Assembly (NCBI GenBank): GCA_964579795.1
Contig: CAZOHM010000070.1
Location: 1 to 10,718 of the forward strand
Length of the DNA stretch: 10,718 nt
Direction: 5' to 3'
Origin: JAEYFP01 sp964579795
Lineage (GTDB): Bacteria; Bacillota; Clostridia; Lachnospirales; Lachnospiraceae
The position numbers were made by a program, and so were the translations under genes. Under the pieces are notes generated by a model. The model was not told where the DNA came from, did no database searches, and worked only from the letters and a program-made list of their open reading frames with translations. Positions 1 to 5,995 of this stretch are shown here, one piece after another. Within the stretch, counting starts at the first letter, position 1. The number at the start of each line of letters is the position of its first letter.

Positions 1-89
1 CTGTCAAGGCGGCTTTCACCATACATTTGAATGATATGTTCGCAGATACTTTCCACGTCGAGACGGTAGTATTGATGACACGGAAGTAG
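1..89 (+). CDS. C-terminal end of an RlmD/RumA-like 23S rRNA (uracil-5-)-methyltransferase, 5' end outside window
   Basis: Reading from base 3, the frame is open to a TAG stop at 87-89 and ends in DMFADTFHVETVVLMTRK. This matches the conserved end of the TrmA/RlmD family, normally close to DMFPxTxHVETVVLLSR, where the protein stops shortly after that motif. Enzymes of this family use S-adenosylmethionine to make 5-methyluridine in rRNA. Only 28 residues lie in the window, so neither the catalytic cysteine nor the SAM site can be seen and I cannot say whether the gene is intact. The usual proline of DMFP is alanine here. A second open stretch in another frame, 94-174, reads DEDLSDGSITVALDIEGYDF and could be a frameshifted remnant of a longer C-terminal extension. 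It may therefore be a decayed copy instead of a working gene. Confidence 0.5.
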   Translation, partial: VKAAFTIHLNDMFADTFHVETVVLMTRK

Positions 90-250
90 TTGACTACACA
101 TAATTTTTGCGGATGAAGATCTAAGTGATGGAAGTATCACAGTTGCACTCGATATAGAAGGGTATGATTTTCTCTAATTTACACAGACGTGGCAATACTT
201 AGCAGAGTAACATCCAATCAGACAGATACAGCTTGTGATATAAGAAATTG

Positions 251-305
251 TTATAGCCAGCTCTAACATTTGTGTATTTGTGCAAATGATATGAGCTGGC
301 TATAA
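251..305. repeat. 13-bp perfect inverted repeat upstream of metY (operator or leader hairpin candidate)
   Basis: The arms are 251-263 (TTATAGCCAGCTC) and 293-305 (GAGCTGGCTATAA), perfectly complementary and 29 bases apart. Inside them a second complementary pair, CATTTG at 267-272 and CAAATG at 283-288, would extend the structure, leaving a 10-base loop. No run of T follows on either strand, so it does not look like an intrinsic terminator. The right arm contains most of the TATAAT box at 301-306, so a dimeric protein bound to the repeat would cover the metY promoter. If transcription instead enters from upstream, it would form a hairpin in RNA. Which of the two applies cannot be told from sequence. 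Confidence 0.6.
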
Positions 306-306
306 T
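278..306 (+). promoter_or_regulatory. Probable sigma-A promoter of metY
   Basis: A TTGTGC element at 278-283 and a perfect TATAAT at 301-306 are separated by 17 bases. Transcription would begin near 313, giving a leader of about 48 nt before the metY start at 361. The -35 box is a weak match (TTG only) and the -10 box is perfect. The -10 box lies mostly within the right arm of the inverted repeat at 251-305, which suggests control by a repressor or other dimeric regulator. Confidence 0.5.
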
Positions 307-360
307 ATGTTTACAAAACCTATTGAAATACTAGACAATGAAAATTATGGAGGATTAATT

Positions 361-1644
361 ATGAGCGATTACAGATTTGAGACATTACAGTTACACGTAG
401 GACAGGAGGAAGCAGATCCGACTACAGATTCCAGAGCAGTACCAATCTATCAGACTACATCTTATGTATTTCATAATTCTGAACATGCAGCTGCAAGATT
501 TGGCTTGAGTGATGCAGGAAATATTTATGGAAGACTTACCAATTCAACTCAAGATGTATTGGAAAAAAGAATTGCAGCTTTAGAGGGTGGTGTTGCAGCA
601 TTAGCCACAGCAAGTGGTGCAGCTGCTATCACTTATGCAATTGAAGCTGTTACAGGAAGTGGAGACCATATTGTAGCACAGAAGACAATCTATGGAGGAA
701 GTCACAATCTTTTGGAGCATACTTTAAAGATTTATGGCATAGAGACAACATTCGTTAATGTTCATAATCTGGATGAAGTGGAAGCTGCCATCCAATCTAA
801 TACGAAAGCGGTATTTCTTGAAACCTTAGGAAATCCAAATGCAGATATTCCGGATATTGATGCAGTATCTGAATTGGCACATAAGCATGGCATACCAGTC
901 ATTATTGATAATACATTCGGTACACCATATCTGATTAGACCTATTGAGCATGGGGCAGATATCGTAGTACATTCAGCTACTAAATTTATTGGTGGACATG
1001 GTACTACGCTTGGTGGAATCATTGTAGATTCAGGAAAGTTTGATTGGAAGAAGAGTGGAAAATATCCACAGATAGCGGAGGCAAACCCAAGCTATCACGG
1101 TATTTCCTTTGTGGATGCAGTAGGAGCAGCAGCTTATGTTACATACATTCGGGCAATTTTGCTTCGTGATACAGGAGCTGCAATTTCTCCATTTAATGCT
1201 TTCTTACTTTTGCAGGGAGTGGAAACATTATCGCTAAGACTCAACAGGCATGCAGAGAATACGAAGAAGGTAGTGGAGTATCTTAGCAGGCATCCGCAGG
1301 TGGAACATGTGAATCATCCATCACTACCTGAACATTCAGATCATGAACTGTTTAAAAAGTATTTTCCAAATGGTGGTGCAAGTATATTTACCTTTGACAT
1401 CAAAGGAGGAAAAGAGGAAGCGTATCAGTTTATTGATGGACTAAAGATTTTTTCTCTTCTTGCAAATGTAGCAGATGTTAAGAGTCTTGTGATTCATCCA
1501 GCAACCACAACCCACAGTCAGCTGACATTAGAAGAGTTAGAGGATCGGGGGATTCATCAGAGTACGATTCGTTTATCTATCGGAACAGAGCATATCGATG
1601 ATATCATAGCTGATTTGGAGAAAGGATTTGCAAGTATTCAGTAA
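361..1644 (+). CDS. metY: O-acetylhomoserine aminocarboxypropyltransferase (homocysteine synthase, MetY-type)
   Basis: This is a 427-residue cytoplasmic PLP enzyme of the Cys/Met metabolism (gamma-) family. MetY enzymes join O-acetylhomoserine with sulfide to give homocysteine and acetate, the direct sulfhydrylation route to methionine. The visible marks are YGRLTNST near residues 56-63 (the phosphate-binding Tyr-Arg pair), the ASGAAA loop at 84-89, D183 in IIDNTF that pairs with the PLP ring, and the Schiff-base lysine K208 in SATKFIGGHG. The long insertion after that lysine and the length near 430 favour MetY over the shorter MetB and MetC. The start at 361 is chosen because GGAGGA lies at 349-354 with 6 bases of spacing. 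An in-frame ATG at 307 overlaps the promoter -10 box and has no ribosome site. Promoter and terminator flank the gene, so it appears monocistronic. Family members using O-succinyl- or phospho-homoserine cannot be fully excluded. Confidence 0.95.
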   Translation: MSDYRFETLQLHVGQEEADPTTDSRAVPIYQTTSYVFHNSEHAAARFGLSDAGNIYGRLTNSTQDVLEKRIAALEGGVAALATASGAAAITYAIEAVTGSGDHIVAQKTIYGGSHNLLEHTLKIYGIETTFVNVHNLDEVEAAIQSNTKAVFLETLGNPNADIPDIDAVSELAHKHGIPVIIDNTFGTPYLIRPIEHGADIVVHSATKFIGGHGTTLGGIIVDSGKFDWKKSGKYPQIAEANPSYHGISFVDAVGAAAYVTYIRAILLRDTGAAISPFNAFLLLQGVETLSLRLNRHAENTKKVVEYLSRHPQVEHVNHPSLPEHSDHELFKKYFPNGGASIFTFDIKGGKEEAYQFIDGLKIFSLLANVADVKSLVIHPATTTHSQLTLEELEDRGIHQSTIRLSIGTEHIDDIIADLEKGFASIQ

Positions 1645-1683
1645 TCTAGTTCAGCAAACTACAATTTAATTGATGTAGAATAT

Positions 1684-1718
1684 CAAACTTGACATACTAA
1701 TGTCAAGTTTGTTTTGTT
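1684..1718 (+). terminator. Intrinsic terminator after metY
   Basis: A perfect 12-bp stem (CAAACTTGACAT at 1684-1695 pairing with 1700-1711) closes a 4-base loop, ACTA, and is followed by TTTTGTT. It lies 40 bases after the metY stop codon and separates metY from the next transcription unit. Confidence 0.85.
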
Positions 1719-1723
1719 ATAAT
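1715..1723 (+). promoter_or_regulatory. Possible extended -10 promoter for the GNAT/methyltransferase unit
   Basis: TG-T-TATAAT at 1715-1723 is a full extended -10 element in the T-rich tail of the metY terminator. No good -35 box sits 16 to 18 bases upstream. A TTGACA at 1689-1694 lies 23 bases away, too far, and is part of the terminator stem. Transcription would start near 1730, about 20 nt before the gene at 1752. Confidence 0.4.
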
Positions 1724-1751
1724 AAGATATGTCTTGAAAAAGGAGGACGAT

Positions 1752-2525
1752 ATGGATTATATAAAACTAACACCGGAAAATCTTGAAAATGAGCATATCT
1801 GCTGCGCAATATCAAATAATAAGGATCCTCAGGTTGCTTCAAAAAAACAGTGGATAAGAGAGCAGATGGATGAAGGACTTGTGTTTTTGAAAGCTGATGT
1901 GCGGGGAAAATGTTTTATTGAGTATATTCCTGCAGAAAAAGCATGGGTGCCGATAGATGCTGACGGATATACTCATATCAATTGTTTCTGGGTATCCGGT
2001 TCCTGCAAAGGAAAAGGATATTCCAATGACTTGCTGGATCAGTGTATTAAGGATGCAAAAGCAGGAGGGAAAAAAGGTATTACGGTTATTTCATCACCTA
2101 AAAAGATGCCATATTTATCAGATCCAAAGTATCTGGAGCATAAAGGATTTCTTGTTGCGGACAGTGCAGAGCCCTATTTTACACTGATGTATCTTCCTTT
2201 TGACAAGGGAGCAGAGGTTCCTAAGTTTATGAAGCATGTAAAGGTACCAGGTATTCAGGAAAAAGGGTTTGTAGTTTATTACACAAATGGATGTCCGTTT
2301 ACTGCAAAATATGTGCCGGTAATTGAAAAACTGGCAAAAAATAACGGCATAGATTTTACAAGCGTGAAAATTGACTCTTTGGAGAAAGCAAAGAAGGCGC
2401 CCGCAGCATGGACAAATTATGCTGTATTTTATGATGGAAGGTATATAACGAATGAGATATTGTCAGAAAAAAAATTCCTGACACTTTATGAGGATTTAAG
2501 AAAACCAAAGGGGCAAAATAAATGA
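1752..2525 (+). CDS. yoaP: GNAT-family N-acetyltransferase with C-terminal YoaP domain
   Basis: This is a 257-residue cytoplasmic protein. The first ~150 residues form a GNAT fold: a beta-strand leading into WVSGSCKGKGYSNDLLDQC (80-98), the acetyl-CoA pyrophosphate-binding loop and following helix. The segment from about 172 to 245 (FVVYYTNGCPFTAKYVP onwards) matches the YoaP domain found after GNAT domains in Firmicutes. It has a thioredoxin/glutaredoxin-like look, with one cysteine (C181) in GCPF where a redox motif would sit and no second cysteine. The acetyl acceptor of this family is not established. The start at 1752 follows AGGAGG at 1741-1746 with 5 bases of spacing. An upstream in-frame TTG at 1734 would place that ribosome site inside the coding region. 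Its stop overlaps the start of the methyltransferase gene (ATGA at 2522-2525), so the two are probably translated together. Confidence 0.85.
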   Translation: MDYIKLTPENLENEHICCAISNNKDPQVASKKQWIREQMDEGLVFLKADVRGKCFIEYIPAEKAWVPIDADGYTHINCFWVSGSCKGKGYSNDLLDQCIKDAKAGGKKGITVISSPKKMPYLSDPKYLEHKGFLVADSAEPYFTLMYLPFDKGAEVPKFMKHVKVPGIQEKGFVVYYTNGCPFTAKYVPVIEKLAKNNGIDFTSVKIDSLEKAKKAPAAWTNYAVFYDGRYITNEILSEKKFLTLYEDLRKPKGQNK

Positions 2526-3292
2526 GAAATTTAGCTAAAAAATCAGCTAAAAATAGTATCATAGCAACAAAGCTGGAGTTTGAAAAAAGCTTCCTCGAAG
2601 GAGAATATTATAATAAACAGACACAGGATCAGGATCATTTACAGGCAATAATGGAGCTTCTTCCGATAAATGATGGAATGAGGATATTAGATCTTGGTAC
2701 GGGAAGCGGATATCTTTCTTTTCCGCTTGCAAAGAAATATCCAAATACTAAAATGATTGGTTTGGATATTGTGGAGAAGACTTTGCAGCAAAATAAAGAA
2801 AAGGCAAAGCATGAGAAATTATCCAATTTAAGTTTTGTTGTGTATGATGGAGTTGTATTTCCGTTTGAAGAGGAATCTTTTGATATGGTAATTTCAAGAT
2901 ACGCCCTGCATCATTTCCCATTGATTGAAAAAACTTTTTCAGAGATAGCAAGAGTATTGAAACCGGAAGGCAAGCTGTTTGTTTCAGACCCGGCTCCAAA
3001 TGATGATGATAAAGAGCGCTTTGTTGACGCATACATGCAAATGAAGAAGGATGGCCATATTAAGTTTTATTCAAAGAAAGAATGGATGGAGTTAGCCGGA
3101 AAAATTGGATTACATCTGGAGAACCAGTTTGATACGGCTGTCCGGTTTCCGAAAAAACGCAGTACGGCAATGGAACTTGAGGATATTCTGAAAAAACATG
3201 ATCCACAAGTTGTGCAGGGATATCAACTTGCATATACAGAGGAAGATATTTACATTACTGAAAAAGTAAATAATATGTTATTTTCTTCGTAA
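2522..3292 (+). CDS. Class I SAM-dependent methyltransferase (Methyltransf_11/UbiE-like)
   Basis: This 256-residue soluble protein has a Rossmann-type methyltransferase core. Motif I is ILDLGTGSGYL at 55-65 (SAM-binding glycine loop), the acidic residue after strand 2 is D82 in IGLDIV, and the motif before strand 4 runs FPFEEESFDMVISRYALHHF at 113-132. RVLKPEGKLFVSDP (144-157) is the usual strand 5 region. These place it with small-molecule methyltransferases such as UbiE and YxbB. The N-terminal ~35 basic residues and the C-terminal ~100 residues give no clue to the substrate. The start overlaps the acetyltransferase stop by 4 bases; a weak AAAGGGG at 2507-2513 is the only ribosome site, fitting translational coupling. 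The 3' end overlaps the convergent alkD gene by 15 bp. I would not assign a substrate. Confidence 0.85.
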   Translation: MRNLAKKSAKNSIIATKLEFEKSFLEGEYYNKQTQDQDHLQAIMELLPINDGMRILDLGTGSGYLSFPLAKKYPNTKMIGLDIVEKTLQQNKEKAKHEKLSNLSFVVYDGVVFPFEEESFDMVISRYALHHFPLIEKTFSEIARVLKPEGKLFVSDPAPNDDDKERFVDAYMQMKKDGHIKFYSKKEWMELAGKIGLHLENQFDTAVRFPKKRSTAMELEDILKKHDPQVVQGYQLAYTEEDIYITEKVNNMLFSS

Positions 3293-3976
3293 ACTTCGCA
3301 GATATGCTTTTTGCGAAGCTGTAATGCGATAGCTTTCAACAGATTTTTGGATGGTTTTATTGTGAATCCATACTTCGAGACATTGTGTTTCTAAATATGG
3401 GAGTGCAGCGTCGTATTGTTTGGCAAGAGCAGTTGCAAAATACCAGGCAATCATCATATTGACGTAGTATTCCTGTGAGTGTACATTTGAAACTAGCTGA
3501 AGATATTTGGGACAAAAACGTTCATCCAGATAGAACTTCATCAGCATTTCGATGGCAAAGCGAATGGTATAGGTATGTTCTGATTTGATCCATATATGTA
3601 TGCTTTCAAGTAGAGCCGATAGGTTTGACTGAAAAATTTTGGGGGCAAGAGAATCACATGTTGCCCAGTTATCTACATAAGGGAGAAATTTTTCTATTGC
3701 AGCTACACAGGAAGTGTAATCGGTACTTTCATTTATTAACAGAGCATGCAAATTGTTTTCGTCAAAATATTTATGTGGCAGGCAGTCCATAAATAGTGTT
3801 GCGGACTCAGATTTGCTCTGTTTTTTTGCGTACTTTCTTAGAAGGGGGATTCTAACACCGATGACAGTATCCGGATTGACATTTGGAATTAATCCTCCTT
3901 GAAAATGCTTATAGGTCAGATCCTGTAATTCATACAGATCTGCTTGTATGCTTTTTTCCGCTTTGTATTTATTCAT
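3278..3976 (-). CDS. DNA alkylation repair protein, AlkD-like HEAT-repeat glycosylase
   Basis: This is a 232-residue helical protein of the DNA alkylation repair (AlkC/AlkD) family. Bacillus AlkD removes N3- and N7-alkylated purines using helical HEAT-like repeats and no base flipping into a pocket. The family signatures are GVRIPLLRKYAKK (40-52), YFDENNLHALL (70-80) and LPYVDNWATCDSL (98-110). The W-x-x-x-D pair W104/D108, R139 in the TIRFAIEML helix and W178 in MMIAWYFA match in spacing the catalytic and DNA-contact residues known in AlkD, so it is likely active. Length agrees with the family. The start ATG is at 3974-3976 on the minus strand, with AAAGGA about 11 bases upstream, a rather long spacing. 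The stop lies inside the end of the methyltransferase gene on the other strand, and I see no T-tailed terminator between the two. Confidence 0.88.
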   Translation of the reverse strand: MNKYKAEKSIQADLYELQDLTYKHFQGGLIPNVNPDTVIGVRIPLLRKYAKKQSKSESATLFMDCLPHKYFDENNLHALLINESTDYTSCVAAIEKFLPYVDNWATCDSLAPKIFQSNLSALLESIHIWIKSEHTYTIRFAIEMLMKFYLDERFCPKYLQLVSNVHSQEYYVNMMIAWYFATALAKQYDAALPYLETQCLEVWIHNKTIQKSVESYRITASQKAYLRSLRRK

Positions 3977-4012
3977 ACTTAATGATATCCTTTATTAATG
4001 TGTAATGAAACT

Positions 4013-4022
4013 ATTTTAACAT
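4013..4022 (-). promoter_or_regulatory. Possible extended -10 promoter for the alkD-like gene
   Basis: Read on the minus strand, TG-T-TAAAAT lies about 37 bases upstream of the alkD start codon. No convincing -35 hexamer is present at normal spacing. The 118-base region 3977-4094 separates two divergent genes and must contain promoters for both; no strong forward candidate was seen beyond a weak TATATT near 4066-4071. Confidence 0.3.
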
Positions 4023-4094
4023 GACAAAAAAGAAATGTGTAGTTTATAAAAATTGTATTGAAATTATATTGTTGGAGAGGACAAAAAAAGACGG

Positions 4095-5381
4095 ATGACA
4101 CAGATGATGAATAAGAAAAATGATTTTACGCCGTTTGATATGAAAAAACATCCGCGAGCACAGAGTTTATTTCTTATGCCGATTGTTTGGGGTGTTTCAT
4201 TTTTTGCTACACGAAAATTTTCTTTAAAAATTGACAATAAAGAAATAAAAAAACTGAGGCCGCCGTATGTTGTGTTGTCAACTCATCAGGGTTTTTCGGA
4301 CTATTATGTTGTTCCTCTCGTTTTATTTGGACATCGCGCGAATTACGTGTCTGATATGGAAGGATATGCGGCTTTCGGAGAGAAGCTTTATCGTGCAGTT
4401 GGCTGTATCGGAAAACGTCGGTATGTGCCTGAGTTGTCTGTCATCAAAAACATTCAATATGCACTTGATAGAAAGAGAATTGTTGTATTATTTCCGGAGG
4501 CGAGACACTGTAATGCAGGTGTAAATTCCTTAATACCGAAAAATATGGGGCGATTATGCAAAATGCTGAGTGTTCCTGTCGTTACAGTTTCTATTCATGG
4601 CAGTTATCTGGCAAATCCTTTCTGGGATGAAAGTCATACCCGGAAGACAAAGATGGAAGCTAGCGCGCACTTCATTTGTGATGAAAATGAACTTAACAGA
4701 ATTTCTGCAGAAGAATTACAGAAACGAATAGAGGAAGCGCTGTCATATAATGAATATGTGTGGCAAAAGGAAAAAGGAATTCAGATAAAAGAAAAAAATA
4801 TAGCTGAGGGACTGCATAAAGTGCTGTATTGCTGTGAAAAATGCGGAGTACAATTTCAGATGCGATCAAAAGGAGAACAGTTATTTTGCAATGCTTGCGG
4901 AGCAGAATGGCGTTTAAATAAAAATGGTCTGTTAATTGATCAGTCTCAAAATGAAAAATCTATCCCGGATTGGTATGAGAGAGAACGTTTGAATACGATA
5001 GAAGAAGTGAAGCGCTTTGAGTACCATGCAGATTTTGATGTTAATGTCTATGCTCTTCCAAATGAAAAGGGATTTATTGATATAGGAACAGGAAAACTGT
5101 ATCATACAGAAGATGGATTTAAGCTAAAGATTAATGGAAATGAAAGATTTCAGCCGAAAACACTTTTCTTTTCTTCCAATGTTATGGAATCTGTTCAGAT
5201 AGAATATGATTACAGAGGAAATGGAATGTGTATTGTGCTTTCTACCCGTGCCTGTTGCTATTATGTATATTCTAAGGAAGAGAACTTTAATGCTACAAAG
5301 CTGCAATTTGCTGCAGAATATTTTCATTATTTACAAAAACAAAGGAAATCATGTGGAAAAAAAGCAGAGATTGCTTTATAA
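4095..5381 (+). CDS. PlsC-like lysophospholipid acyltransferase with C-terminal zinc ribbon
   Basis: This is a 428-residue protein. Residues ~55-200 carry the PlsC/LPLAT acyltransferase core: the catalytic H-x4-D as H64 and D69 in STHQGFSDYY, a glycerophosphate-binding block as FPEAR (133-137, in place of the usual FPEGTR), and PVVTVSIHGSY (161-171). Such enzymes transfer fatty acyl chains to lysophospholipid-type acceptors at the inner membrane face. A hydrophobic stretch near 25-40 may attach it to the membrane. Unusually, residues 246-271 form a four-cysteine zinc ribbon, C247-x2-C250 and C265-x2-C268, followed by ~155 residues with alternating beta-type patterns that I cannot assign. Basic PlsC proteins are about 200-250 residues, so this one is roughly doubled. 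The start is uncertain: GGAGAGG (4074-4080) is 14 bases from the first ATG, and ATGs at 4104 and 4107 are also in frame. Acyl acceptor unknown. Confidence 0.8.
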   Translation: MTQMMNKKNDFTPFDMKKHPRAQSLFLMPIVWGVSFFATRKFSLKIDNKEIKKLRPPYVVLSTHQGFSDYYVVPLVLFGHRANYVSDMEGYAAFGEKLYRAVGCIGKRRYVPELSVIKNIQYALDRKRIVVLFPEARHCNAGVNSLIPKNMGRLCKMLSVPVVTVSIHGSYLANPFWDESHTRKTKMEASAHFICDENELNRISAEELQKRIEEALSYNEYVWQKEKGIQIKEKNIAEGLHKVLYCCEKCGVQFQMRSKGEQLFCNACGAEWRLNKNGLLIDQSQNEKSIPDWYERERLNTIEEVKRFEYHADFDVNVYALPNEKGFIDIGTGKLYHTEDGFKLKINGNERFQPKTLFFSSNVMESVQIEYDYRGNGMCIVLSTRACCYYVYSKEENFNATKLQFAAEYFHYLQKQRKSCGKKAEIAL

Positions 5382-5382
5382 T
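5354..5382 (+). promoter_or_regulatory. Probable promoter of the yjdF leader
   Basis: TGGAAA at 5354-5359 (4 of 6 matches to TTGACA) and a perfect TATAAT at 5377-5382 are 17 bases apart. The -10 box overlaps the stop codon of the acyltransferase gene. Transcription from about 5389 would give a 5' leader of roughly 145 nt before yjdF, long enough to hold the structured element described there. Confidence 0.55.
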
Positions 5383-5408
5383 CATACTACAAAGATAAAA
5401 ACACAACA

Positions 5409-5527
5409 TACATCGGTGTAATACTGATTGTACAGAACCGGTAGGTAGTCCGGACGCAGCGTGAGCTGTAAGTAGCCCTCCTCCTTGGTCGTCCATTCTT
5501 TGTTCATTGTTTTATTAATAAGGAGGA
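5409..5527 (+). promoter_or_regulatory. yjdF-type riboswitch (azaaromatic-responsive leader), candidate
   Basis: This leader directly precedes a YjdF-family gene, the position of the known yjdF riboswitch class, which binds diverse azaaromatic compounds. Several local pairings are visible: ATCGGT (5412-5417) with ACTGAT (5423-5428); CCGG (5438-5441) with CCGG (5450-5453); and GGACG (5452-5456) with CGTCC (5490-5494), enclosing CAGC-GTGA-GCTG (5457-5468), a stem capped by a GNRA-type loop. TCCTCCTT (5479-5486) is complementary to the ribosome site AAGGAGGA (5520-5527), so the leader can hide or expose that site and control translation. The central part is more GC-rich than its surroundings and has no plausible plus-strand reading frame. 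The match to the class rests on gene context and this architecture. I could not compare it with the family consensus, and the exact limits are approximate. Confidence 0.7.
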
Positions 5528-5534
5528 ATGAGTG

Positions 5535-5951
5535 ATGGACAGAGTATCAGTATCATGTAACGTTTTTTTTGAGAATCCATTTTGGATTGGAGTATTTGAA
5601 AGATATCATGATGGTAAGTTGTCTGTATGTAAGGTAACATTTGGTGCAGAACCAAAGGATTATGAGGTACAGAGCTTTCTCATTGAAAATGCTTACAGAC
5701 TGCAATTCAGTCCGGCTGTGAAAGCTGAAATTAAGACTTTTCTTCCAAATCCGAAAAGAATGCAGAGAGAAGTTCATAAGCAGCTGCAAAATACCGGAAT
5801 GGGAACAAAATCCCAGCAGGCGTTAAAGCTGCAGCAGGAAGAACTGAAATTGGAACGGAAAAGCAGGAAACGGGATAAGAAGGAAGAGGAGAAACAGCGA
5901 CAGTTTGATTTAAAACAGTTAAAAAAGAAAGAAAAGCACAAGGGCAGGTAG
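5535..5951 (+). CDS. yjdF: YjdF family protein (DUF2992)
   Basis: This is a 138-residue cytoplasmic protein. The N-terminal ~55 residues form a compact beta-rich domain with FWIGVFERYHDGKLSVCKVTFGAEPKDYEV (17-46 in outline), the family signature. Then come NPKRMQREV (72-80), TKSQQALKLQQEELKLERK (91-109) and a highly charged, probably coiled or helical tail ending in KKKEKHKGR, all typical of YjdF proteins. The biochemical role is not established. Homologues are commonly controlled by a riboswitch that responds to azaaromatic compounds, suggesting a part in detoxifying or handling such molecules. The ATG at 5535 is chosen because AAGGAGG (5520-5526) sits 8 bases upstream; a GTG immediately before it, at 5532, is a possible alternative. 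The stop codon lies in the loop of the terminator that ends the unit. Confidence 0.92.
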   Translation: MDRVSVSCNVFFENPFWIGVFERYHDGKLSVCKVTFGAEPKDYEVQSFLIENAYRLQFSPAVKAEIKTFLPNPKRMQREVHKQLQNTGMGTKSQQALKLQQEELKLERKSRKRDKKEEEKQRQFDLKQLKKKEKHKGR

Positions 5952-5967
5952 CTGCCTTTGTGTTTTT
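5937..5967 (+). terminator. Intrinsic terminator overlapping the end of yjdF
   Basis: An 11-bp stem with one G-U pair (CACAAGGGCAG at 5937-5947 with CTGCCTTTGTG at 5952-5962) closes the loop GTAG and is followed by TTTTT. The yjdF stop codon TAG (5949-5951) lies in the loop, so a ribosome finishing yjdF would cover the left arm. The T run is short (five), so some read-through into azlC, which starts 28 bp downstream, is plausible. Confidence 0.8.
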
Positions 5968-5995
5968 GTAAAAGTAACGAGGAAAAGGCTTAGTT

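Noticed and set aside
178..250. The short stretch between the left-edge fragment and the inverted repeat, checked for a small gene, tRNA or riboswitch.
   Set aside because: I see no open frame with a ribosome site, no cloverleaf and no recognisable S-box or T-box elements.
307..360. An upstream in-frame ATG that would lengthen MetY by 18 residues.
   Set aside because: It overlaps the -10 box, lacks a ribosome site, and the extra residues do not resemble MetY N-termini. GGAGGA before 361 decides the start.
762..1022. An 86-residue minus-strand frame inside metY.
   Set aside because: It lies wholly within a strongly supported gene and has no family resemblance or ribosome site.
1689..1723. 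TTGACA at 1689-1694 with TATAAT at 1718-1723 as a standard promoter.
   Set aside because: The spacer is 23 bases, too long, and the TTGACA is part of the terminator stem. Only the extended -10 element is kept, at low confidence.
3294..3318. A CTTCGCA/TGCGAAG stem at the junction of the convergent genes, a possible terminator.
   Set aside because: The loop is 11 bases and no T run follows on either strand; the sequence is also alkD coding sequence.
5382..5507. A 41-codon minus-strand frame (starting at 5507) whose translation looks protein-like, with EEGYLQLTLRPDYLPVLYNQYY.
   Set aside because: It has no ribosome site before its ATG, I recognise no family, and the same bases are better explained as the structured leader of yjdF on the plus strand. 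It could still be a relic, but I cannot support it.
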